NCBI GenBank assembly: GCA_021777685.1
Contig: JAJYDH010000424.1
Span: 1 to 5,609, forward strand
DNA: 5,609 nucleotides
Direction: 5' to 3'
Source of the DNA: Planctomycetota bacterium
GTDB taxonomy: Bacteria; Planctomycetota; Planctomycetia; Isosphaerales; Isosphaeraceae
Shown here: in pieces, positions 1 to 4,504 of the stretch
Layout: the number at the start of each line of letters is the position of its first letter
Position numbering within the stretch: position 1 is the stretch's first letter
Notes under the pieces: generated by a model
The model's database searches: none
Seen by the model: the letters and a program-made list of their open reading frames with translations, nothing else
What the model was told of the DNA's origin: nothing
Position numbers and translations under genes: made by a program

Positions 1-453
1 CCGGATGCCGGAGAGGTTGCGCTCGATCTTCTTCCGCTCGCGGGTCAGCGTCGAGATCATCTTCTTGCCGTAGCTCAGCGCCTGCTCGCCGTCGAGGATG
101 GTTTCGAGTTCCTCAAGACGTTCGAGCCGGCTGCGGATGGTCCGGAAGTTGGTGAGCGTGCCGCCCAGCCACCGCTCGGTCACGTAGGGCATGCCCGCCC
201 GGGTGCATTCCTCGACGATCGTCTCCGACGCCTGCCGCTTGGTGCCGACGAACAGGATCAGCCCGTTCGCCGAGGCGACCCGATTGAAGTACTTCGACGC
301 CCGGAGGAGCCCGCGGACGGTCTCCTTCAAGTCGATGATGTGGATCATGTTGCGCTTGCCGTAGATGTACGGCTTCATCTTCGGATTCCAGCGGCTCGCG
401 CGGTGTCCGAAGTGCACGCCAGCGTCGATCAGGTCCTTGACGGCGAGTGCCAC
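1..453 (-). CDS. rpsB: 30S ribosomal protein S2, C-terminal part beyond window edge
   Basis: This encodes ribosomal protein S2 of the small subunit, which binds late in 30S assembly and is needed to place S1 and mRNA. The 151 codons present translate without interruption and show S2 hallmarks: GVHFGHRASRWNPKM near residues 13-27, YIYGKRNMIHIIDL near 31-44, ILFVGTKRQA near 69-78, and ERWLGGTLTNFRTI near 95-108. S2 proteins are usually at least about 230-260 aa, so roughly the last 100 or more residues lie outside the window. The start is GTG at 453 (reads (V)ALAVKDLIDAGVHFGH). No upstream in-frame start gives S2-like sequence, and a GAGAGGT ribosome-binding site lies at 461-467, 7 nt upstream. 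In most bacteria tsf follows rpsB; it would be off the left edge. The upstream side holds a promoter and a leader hairpin, listed separately. Confidence 0.97.
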   Translation of the reverse strand, partial: MALAVKDLIDAGVHFGHRASRWNPKMKPYIYGKRNMIHIIDLKETVRGLLRASKYFNRVASANGLILFVGTKRQASETIVEECTRAGMPYVTERWLGGTLTNFRTIRSRLERLEELETILDGEQALSYGKKMISTLTRERKKIERNLSGIR

Positions 454-495
454 GAGGCCAACCTCTCTTCTTGCCGGTCCATTCCGGGCCGAACT

Positions 496-516
496 CCCGG
501 GGCGAACGACCCCGGG
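496..516 (-). promoter_or_regulatory. Hairpin in the rpsB leader
   Basis: On the rpsB mRNA strand a perfect 7-bp stem (CCCGGGG / CCCCGGG) encloses a 7-nt loop (TCGTTCG). It lies between the predicted promoter and the GTG start, about 42 nt upstream of the start codon. Many bacteria regulate rpsB-tsf by S2 binding to the leader, so a regulatory role is possible. I cannot match this to a named S2 leader motif. No U tract follows, so it is not a terminator. Confidence 0.4.
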
Positions 517-563
517 CGGCCTTGCTAGGGGCCTCTCTCTGGAGACTCGAAAACGAGACACCA

Positions 564-592
564 AATGTACCGGCGGGCGACCTCCCCGTCAA
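564..592 (-). promoter_or_regulatory. Sigma-70-type promoter for rpsB
   Basis: Read on the minus strand, TTGACG (587-592) and TACATT (564-569) are separated by 17 nt, a near-consensus -35/-10 pair at ideal spacing. Transcription would start near 557, giving rpsB a leader of about 100 nt that contains the hairpin at 496-516. It is the best promoter match I found in the rpsB upstream region. No experimental start is known to me. Confidence 0.6.
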
Positions 593-735
593 ACCCCGGG
601 CGACCCGAACGCAAACCACTCCACTAGAGTGCCGTCCAGGGTCGATAATGACACTTCCCGGCCCGATTCGCGGAGCCCGGCCGGGCCATCGCCACTCTCG
701 ACATTCTCGAAGTCAAACTGGAGAAAAGGGATAAG

Positions 736-996
736 ATGGCGACCGAAGAATACCTACTCGACGATGACGACGAGCGGACCCCGGCCGAGAGGGCGGAGGA
801 CGAGCGACGCGAGGCCGCGTTCCGTGACGACGTGCAGGGCTACATCGACGCGGGCTGGCGGTGGGACACGAGCACGCTCAACCGGCTGGTCCGGCTCGAC
901 GACCGCGAGCTTTTCGTGACGATCGACCAGGGGCGCCAGCAGGTCATCCCGTCGCCGAAGTTGGCGGGACGGCGCCAGCCGATGGGCGCCCGTTAG
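736..996 (+). CDS. Small acidic protein of unknown function (86 aa)
   Basis: I do not recognise this family. The reading frame is complete, starts with ATG, and has a purine-rich GGAGAAAAGGG ribosome-binding region ending 6 nt before the start. The N-terminal third is highly charged: an acidic run DDDDE at 9-13, then an E/R/A-rich stretch (about 14-32) that probably forms a helix. The middle has an aromatic cluster YIDAGWRWDTSTLNRLVRLD (36-55), followed by a predicted strand-like ELFVTIDQGRQQVI (58-71) and a basic tail. There is no signal peptide, membrane segment or cysteine, so it is probably cytoplasmic. Third positions are G/C-rich as in its neighbours, which supports real coding. It is divergent from rpsB and precedes a strong promoter, so it is probably transcribed alone. 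A weak -10-like GATAAT lies at 644-649 without a convincing -35. The nature of the protein is unknown. Confidence 0.75.
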   Translation: MATEEYLLDDDDERTPAERAEDERREAAFRDDVQGYIDAGWRWDTSTLNRLVRLDDRELFVTIDQGRQQVIPSPKLAGRRQPMGAR

Positions 997-1009
997 CTTC
1001 CCGTCGGCT
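977..1009 (+). terminator. Possible terminator hairpin spanning the stop codon of the 86-aa gene
   Basis: A 10-bp stem (AGCCGATGGG at 977-986 with CCCGTCGGCT at 1000-1009, one G-U pair) encloses a 13-nt loop that contains the TAG stop (994-996). No T tract follows. It sits just before the next promoter, where a transcript end would be expected. Without the U run an intrinsic terminator is only a possibility; base pairing inside coding sequence may be chance. Confidence 0.3.
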
Positions 1010-1020
1010 CGGACGGATGG

Positions 1021-1048
1021 TTGACTCGCCGATCGGTCGTCCTATAAT
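1021..1048 (+). promoter_or_regulatory. Strong sigma-70-type promoter for the redoxin gene
   Basis: TTGACT (1021-1026) and a perfect TATAAT (1043-1048) are separated by 16 nt. This is the closest consensus promoter in the window. Transcription would start near 1055. A second, weaker -10-like TACAAT at 1091-1096 has no good -35. The promoter faces the exported redoxin gene that starts at 1285. Confidence 0.7.
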
Positions 1049-1054
1049 CGGTGT

Positions 1055-1284
1055 CGGAATCGGGCCGGCGCCGAAATAATCCGGGGCCGCTACAATCGGT
1101 TCCAACGCTATCACTCATACCAGAATCTTTCGGAACGGCCGGAAGCGGCCGGACCGGTCGGGTGCCCCGGGGGATGGACCGGGTTCTCTCGCGGGGATGA
1201 GTGGGATCGTCCGCGGTCGACCGAAGGATCACCGTCCGCCCGCCTCGGATTCCTCCGCCGAAACCCTTCCAGGAGATCGCTCTC
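1055..1284 (+). promoter_or_regulatory. Long 5' leader of the redoxin gene
   Basis: If the promoter at 1021-1048 is used, the mRNA has a leader of about 230 nt before ATG 1285. It contains small GC-rich hairpins: CGGCCG pairs with CGGCCG around a GAAG loop (1136-1151), and CCGGTC (1154-1159) pairs with GACCGG (1177-1182). I do not recognise a known riboswitch, T-box or ribosomal leader. No convincing protein gene lies inside. Confidence 0.35.
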
Positions 1285-1911
1285 ATGCGTCAGTGGACCC
1301 TCAGCCTGGCCGTCGTGGCCCTGATCGCCGGCACCTCCTTCGCCGGCAAGTACAACACGAAGCTCGGCATCGGCGACAAGGCCCCGGCCATCGCGGGCGT
1401 CACCGCCGCCGCCGGCGACAAGGACACGACGATCGACCTCGACGCCATCAAGGAAGACGTGGTCGTCGTCGCCTTCCTGGCGAATCACTGCCCGGCCGTC
1501 CAGGCCAGCGAGGACCGGCTCGCCGACGTCGCCAAGGCGTTCCAGGGCAAGAGCGTCAAGTTCGTCGCCATCACCTGCTCCGCCTCCAGCGGCAGCGCCA
1601 GCGATGAGGACGCGATCCCGGCCATCAAGAACAAGTTCAAGGAAGGCAAGTACGCCGGCAACACCGTCTACGGCGTCGACCCCAGCGGCAAGATCGGCAA
1701 GGCCTTCGGCGCCACCCGGACGCCCGAGTTCTTCGTCCTCGACAAGACCCGCACCGTCAAGTACATGGGCGCGATGGATGACAGCCCGACCAACGAGGCC
1801 AAGGTCACCAAGAATTACCTGAAGCCGGCCATCGAGGCCGTCCTCGGCAACGAGACCGTCGAAGTGACCGAGACCAAGGCCGTCGGCTGCGGGATCTCCT
1901 ACAAGCGCTGA
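1285..1911 (+). CDS. Exported single-cysteine redoxin, peroxiredoxin-like-1 type (208 aa)
   Basis: This is a thioredoxin-fold protein of the AhpC/TSA-redoxin superfamily, most like the peroxiredoxin-like-1 group. Residues 1-20 form a signal peptide (positive MRQW, hydrophobic core, cleavage likely after TSFA), so it should act outside the cytoplasm. The redoxin domain covers about 28-187: GDKAPAI at 30-36, the strand VVVVAF before NHCPAV (67-72, Cys69), and TRTPEFFVLD (144-153) with the cis-proline Pro147. Near the C-terminus VGCGI (200-204, Cys202) matches the GCxI ending common in this group. In this family the conserved cysteine aligns with the first cysteine of thioredoxin CXXC, not the peroxidatic one, and the reaction is not established. 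Cys98 is an additional cysteine. ATG 1285 is preferred over an in-frame ATG at 1201, because AGGAG (1271-1275) lies 9 nt upstream and it gives a clean signal peptide. A hairpin follows the gene. Confidence 0.88.
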   Translation: MRQWTLSLAVVALIAGTSFAGKYNTKLGIGDKAPAIAGVTAAAGDKDTTIDLDAIKEDVVVVAFLANHCPAVQASEDRLADVAKAFQGKSVKFVAITCSASSGSASDEDAIPAIKNKFKEGKYAGNTVYGVDPSGKIGKAFGATRTPEFFVLDKTRTVKYMGAMDDSPTNEAKVTKNYLKPAIEAVLGNETVEVTETKAVGCGISYKR

Positions 1912-1963
1912 ATCGGGCCGGCCCGCCTCGCCGGGGCCTTCCGATGTCGAACAGTGATTTCCT

Positions 1964-1998
1964 CGCCGCCGGGCCATCCCCCGGCGGCGTGGTCGTTT
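1964..1998 (+). terminator. Likely intrinsic terminator after the redoxin gene
   Basis: A perfect 10-bp GC stem (CGCCGCCGGG at 1964-1973, CCCGGCGGCG at 1980-1989) with a 6-nt loop is followed by TGGTCGTTT. The T run is short, as often in GC-rich genomes. It lies 52 bp after the stop codon. The same GGTCGTTT tail follows the hairpin after rpmE, which supports a shared function. Confidence 0.55.
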
Positions 1999-2024
1999 AC
2001 AAAGCTGCATGAGGCGAAGCTTTT

Positions 2025-2148
2025 TTGGAGTGCGGGAGCTTGCTCCCGCTTTCCGCCGCGGAGCTTGCTCCGCACGACTGACGCGGTGTCGCCAATGCGC
2101 GGAGCAAGCTCCGCCAGGCCAAAGCGGGAGCAAGCTCCCGCACTCCAA
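2025..2148. repeat. Nested palindromic inverted repeat (REPIN-like), family A, copy 1
   Basis: The outer arms 2025-2052 and 2121-2148 are exact reverse complements over 28 bp (starting TTGGAGTGCGGGAGC). Inner arms 2058-2073 and 2099-2114 are exact reverse complements over 16 bp. Each arm is itself a hairpin of the form GGAGC-TT-GCTCC or GGAGC-AA-GCTCC. There are thus four palindromic units, two pointing each way, around a 25-bp centre. This is the architecture of REPIN elements, which are inverted pairs of REP sequences mobilised in other bacteria by RAYT transposases; none is encoded here. A T6 run (2021-2026) borders and slightly overlaps the left end. The element fills most of the gap between the two redoxin genes, ending 55 bp before the second. 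Confidence 0.9.
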
Positions 2149-2203
2149 GGATTCAGGCCATCGCCCGGCCCACATTTTTCCCGCCCATCAGGATACCTCG
2201 ACC

Positions 2204-2764
2204 ATGAACGCGACCGTCCGCGCCGCCCTGATTGGTCTCGCCGGGTTCGCGGCCTTCGGGCCGGCCGGCCTCGTCGCGCCGGCGGGCGAGGAGAAGGCGA
2301 CCGCCGCCGAGGTCAAGCTCGTCCCCGTGAAGTGGGACGGCTACCTCAAGGAGGTCGGCTCGCACAAGAAGGCGAAGCTCGTCATCGTCGACGCCTGGGC
2401 CACCTGGTGCGGCCCCTGCATGAAGAACTTCCCGCACCTCGTCGAGATGCACCACAAATACGCCGACCAGGGGCTCGTCGCCGTCTCGCTCTCTCTCGAC
2501 GAGGCCGACAGCCCGAAGAAGGTGGCGGCCGCGACCGCGTTCCTCAAGGCGAAGAAGGCCGTCTTCACCAACCTGATCCTCGACGAGAAGATGGACGACG
2601 CCTTCGAGAAGCTGGACATCGGCGCCATCCCGGCCGTCTTCCTCTACACGCCCGACGGCAAGCTGCTCAAGCGCTTCACCCTCGACGACGTCGACAATCT
2701 GTTCACCTACGAGCAGGTCGAGGCGTTTGTCAAGGATTACCTCGGGGGCAAGGCGGCGAAGTAA
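2204..2764 (+). CDS. Exported TlpA-like thioredoxin-family protein (186 aa)
   Basis: This is a thiol-disulfide oxidoreductase of the TlpA/ResA-like thioredoxin group. The N-terminus (residues 1 to about 27) has one arginine, a hydrophobic stretch rich in Ala/Gly/Leu and an Ala-Pro-Ala region, and reads as a signal peptide; the exact cleavage site is unclear. The thioredoxin domain covers about 40-182. It has the strand LVIVDAWATWCGPC with the redox-active pair Cys69 and Cys72, then MKNFPHLVEM, the strand LVAVSLSLDE (91-100), and the cis-proline loop IGAIPAVFLY (139-148, Pro143). It would act outside the cytoplasm, reducing or exchanging disulfides, but its partner cannot be inferred. ATG 2204 is chosen because AGGA (2190-2193) lies 10 nt upstream and the signal peptide begins there; an in-frame ATG at 2009 would run through the repeat. 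It follows another exported redoxin, but a terminator-like hairpin and the repeat make co-transcription doubtful. Confidence 0.9.
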   Translation: MNATVRAALIGLAGFAAFGPAGLVAPAGEEKATAAEVKLVPVKWDGYLKEVGSHKKAKLVIVDAWATWCGPCMKNFPHLVEMHHKYADQGLVAVSLSLDEADSPKKVAAATAFLKAKKAVFTNLILDEKMDDAFEKLDIGAIPAVFLYTPDGKLLKRFTLDDVDNLFTYEQVEAFVKDYLGGKAAK

Positions 2765-2788
2765 TACGAATCGGGCCCCGAAGCCGGA

Positions 2789-2818
2789 TTGTCCGACCCG
2801 AAGGCGATCGAGTATCGT
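2789..2818 (+). promoter_or_regulatory. Candidate promoter for rpmE
   Basis: TTGTCC (2789-2794) and TATCGT (2813-2818) are 18 nt apart in the gap between the TlpA-like gene and rpmE. The match is moderate. Transcription would start about 80 nt before the rpmE start. I saw no clear terminator after the TlpA-like gene, so rpmE might also be reached by read-through. Confidence 0.35.
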
Positions 2819-2904
2819 AATACCCCTGGCGCGCCGCATCGAGCCCCGACATCCGGGATTCGGCGGGTGGCGCGTGTTCCCGCGATGAAGGCGAGGCGAC
2901 GACG

Positions 2905-3147
2905 ATGAAAGACGGCATCCACCCGAAGTATCAGGATTGCACCGTGACCTGCGGCTGCGGCAACTCGTTCCAGACCCGGAGCACGAAGCCGAAGATCGCG
3001 GTCGAAGTGTGCTCGAAGTGCCACCCGTTCTACACCGGGTCGCAGAAGTTCGTCGACGCCGCCGGCCGCGTGGACAAGTTCAACAAGAAGTTCCAGGGGA
3101 CCTACGGCAAGGCCAAGAAGCCGGCCGAGGCCCCGGCCAAGGTCTAG
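2905..3147 (+). CDS. rpmE: 50S ribosomal protein L31, zinc-binding type
   Basis: This encodes ribosomal protein L31 of the large subunit, which helps bridge the subunits. The sequence follows the family closely: MKDGIHPKYQD at the start, then CGCGNSFQTRST, VCSKCHPFYTG (35-45) and GRVDKFNKKF (54-63). The zinc ligands of the C+ form are all present: Cys16, Cys18, Cys36 and Cys39. Cys12 is an additional cysteine. It is 80 aa, against about 70 in E. coli; the extra length is a K/A/P-rich tail after residue 65. An AGGCGAGG stretch (2889-2896) lies 8 nt upstream of the ATG. rpmE next to prfA and prmC is a common bacterial arrangement. In species with both forms, the zinc-containing L31 is replaced by a cysteine-free paralogue under zinc starvation; no such paralogue is visible here. 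Confidence 0.97.
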   Translation: MKDGIHPKYQDCTVTCGCGNSFQTRSTKPKIAVEVCSKCHPFYTGSQKFVDAAGRVDKFNKKFQGTYGKAKKPAEAPAKV

Positions 3148-3168
3148 TCGACGCCCGCACGATCATCG

Positions 3169-3220
3169 GACGGCCCGCCGGAGGACGCCTCGCGCCCTCC
3201 GGCCGGGCCGTCGGTCGTTT
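3169..3220 (+). terminator. Strong terminator-like hairpin after rpmE
   Basis: GACGGCCCGCCGGAGG (3169-3184) pairs with CCTCCGGC-c-GGGCCGTC (3196-3212), a 16-bp stem with one bulged C and an 11-nt loop. It is followed by GGTCGTTT (3213-3220), identical to the tail after the terminator at 1964-1998. The hairpin begins 21 bp after the rpmE stop and lies before the prfA start. It should separate the two genes or reduce read-through. Confidence 0.6.
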
Positions 3221-3270
3221 GGGCAGGCGCGGGCCGAATGCCACTGCCATGCCCCTCACCGAGGCCATCC

Positions 3271-4341
3271 GTGTTCGAGAAATTGCAGGCCGATTACCAG
3301 CGGTTCAAGGAGCTGGACGCCGCGCTGCTCGACCCGGCGCTGGCGACCGACCCTCTCCGTTACGCGAGCCTGGCCAAGGAGCGCGGCTCGCTGGCGAAGC
3401 TGGCGCTGCCGTATGACCGCTACCTCGAACTCGGCCGCGAGATCGAGCAGGCCCGCGCGATGGTCGCCGCCGAGGCCGATTTCGACATGCGGGCCTACGC
3501 CGAGGCCGAGCTGGAGTCGCTCATCGCCGGCCAGAACGAGGTCGGCGAGTCGCTCCGCGACATGCTCTACGACAAGGCCGCCGGCGCCGACCGCGCCAGC
3601 CTGATCGTCGAGATCCGCGCGGGGACCGGCGGAGACGAGGCCGCGCTCTTCGCCCGCGACCTCTACGAGATGTACCGCCGCTACTCCGAGGCCAAGGGCT
3701 GGAACTTCGAGGTCTTCGAGATCGTGCCCACCGAGCTGGGCGGGTTCCGCGAGGTCTCCTTCGGGATCTCCGGCGAGGGGGCCTTCCGTCACCTCCAGTT
3801 CGAGAGCGGCGGCCACCGGGTCCAGCGAGTCCCCGAGACCGAGACCCAGGGCCGCATCCACACCTCGGCCGCCACCGTCGCCGTCCTGCCCGAGCCCGAG
3901 GACGTCGACATCGTCATCCGCCCCGAGGACATCGAGCGCGACGTCATGAGGGCCGGCGGCCCCGGCGGCCAGCACCAGAACAAGACCGAGAGCGCCGTCC
4001 GCCTGACCCACAAGCCCACCGGCATCGTCGTCCTCTGCCGCGACGAGCGGAGCCAGCACAAGAACCAGGCCAAGGCGATGCGACTCCTCCGGAGCCGCCT
4101 GTTCGACCTGATGCAGGAGCAGGCCCGGTCGCAGCGGGCCGAGCAGCGCCGGACCCTGATCGGCTCGGGAGATCGCTCGCAGAGGATCAGGACCTACAGC
4201 TTCCCCCAGAACCGCGTCACCGACCACCGGATCGGCCAGACCTGGTACAACCTCGACCGGATCATCCTCGGCGACCTCGAACCCGTCACCACCGCCCTGA
4301 TCGACCACGATCGCCGCGAACAGCTCGGCGATCTGAGCTGA
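3271..4341 (+). CDS. prfA: Peptide chain release factor 1 (RF1)
   Basis: RF1 recognises UAA and UAG stop codons and triggers release of the finished peptide on the ribosome. From the GTG at 3271 the protein has 356 aa, typical for the family. The helical N-terminal domain covers about 1-100, then EIRAGTGGDEAALFA (114-128), the codon-recognition region HRVQRVPETETQGR with the PxT tripeptide Pro188-Glu189-Thr190 (RF1 rather than RF2, which has SPF), and the catalytic loop GGPGGQHQN with GGQ at 232-234. DERSQHKNQAKA (258-269) and GSGDRSQRIRTY are also family signatures. I prefer GTG 3271: GAGG (3261-3264) lies 6 nt upstream and the sequence then starts FEKLQADYQRFKEL like other RF1s. ATG 3238 is in frame and would add 11 proline-rich residues. 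Gln234 is the residue the downstream gene product, PrmC, should methylate. No terminator is obvious after the gene. Confidence 0.96.
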   Translation: MFEKLQADYQRFKELDAALLDPALATDPLRYASLAKERGSLAKLALPYDRYLELGREIEQARAMVAAEADFDMRAYAEAELESLIAGQNEVGESLRDMLYDKAAGADRASLIVEIRAGTGGDEAALFARDLYEMYRRYSEAKGWNFEVFEIVPTELGGFREVSFGISGEGAFRHLQFESGGHRVQRVPETETQGRIHTSAATVAVLPEPEDVDIVIRPEDIERDVMRAGGPGGQHQNKTESAVRLTHKPTGIVVLCRDERSQHKNQAKAMRLLRSRLFDLMQEQARSQRAEQRRTLIGSGDRSQRIRTYSFPQNRVTDHRIGQTWYNLDRIILGDLEPVTTALIDHDRREQLGDLS

Positions 4342-4395
4342 CGGCTGATGGTCAGAGAGGAAAGACGGTAATCGCGAGCCCGGATCAGCGATAGT

Positions 4396-4473
4396 GTCGG
4401 GTGGGCCGAGTCAAACGAGGCCCACCAGCATTCTTGAAGTGTGGTGGGCCTCGTTTGACTCGGCCCACCCGAC
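4396..4473. repeat. Perfect 32-bp inverted repeat with hairpin arms (REPIN- or MITE-like), family B
   Basis: The arms 4396-4427 and 4442-4473 are exact reverse complements over 32 bp, with a 14-nt loop (GCATTCTTGAAGTG). Each arm is also a hairpin: GGTGGGCC and GGCCCACC (8 bp) enclose an 11-nt loop (GAGTCAAACGA on the left, its complement on the right). No target-site duplication is evident and no transposase is encoded. The element occupies about half of the 163-bp gap between prfA and prmC. No T tract follows, so it is not a classical terminator, although such a long RNA hairpin could slow transcription or block decay. It is unrelated in sequence to the repeats at 2025-2148 and 5440-5529 but shares their nested design. 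Confidence 0.9.
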
Positions 4474-4504
4474 GAAGATCGACCACCCTCGGCAGGTCAT
4501 CCTC

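Noticed and set aside
113..619. Minus-strand open frame of 168 codons
   Set aside because: It is a different frame of the rpsB strand; rpsB itself reads through 453..1 with clear S2 sequence, and this frame has arginine- and proline-rich low-complexity sequence typical of a shadow.
644..649. GATAAT as a -10 box for the 86-aa gene
   Set aside because: No acceptable -35 hexamer at 16-18 nt spacing, so I did not list it as a promoter.
1111..2175. Long minus-strand open frame (354 codons) opposite the first redoxin
   Set aside because: It is G/D/A-rich, crosses the terminator and the repeat, and is antisense to a gene with a convincing signal peptide and redoxin motifs. GC-rich DNA leaves antisense frames open by chance.
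2009..2203. N-terminal extension of the TlpA-like protein from ATG 2009
   Set aside because: The extension is translation of the nested repeat and would bury the signal peptide inside the protein.
1954..2820. Plus-strand open frame of 288 codons across the repeat and the TlpA-like gene
   Set aside because: It reads the TlpA-like gene in the wrong frame, giving an arginine-rich translation; the true frame has WCGPC and a signal peptide.
2885..2908. Seven-codon mini-ORF (MKARRRR) whose TGA overlaps the rpmE ATG
   Set aside because: It resembles a translational-coupling leader, but no ribosome-binding site precedes it and the arginine codons are just the purine-rich region before rpmE. Chance is the simplest reading.
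3256..4308. Long minus-strand open frame (350 codons) opposite prfA
   Set aside because: Antisense shadow of prfA; low-complexity D/G/V/L composition and no recognisable motif.
4396..4473. Intrinsic terminator between prfA and prmC
   Set aside because: The stem is very long and perfect but is followed by GAAGATCGACC with no T tract; a repeat element explains it better.
4394..4504. N-terminal extension of PrmC from ATG 4394
   Set aside because: The 37 added residues are mostly translated repeat element; the PrmC-like sequence begins at ATG 4505 with its own ribosome-binding site.
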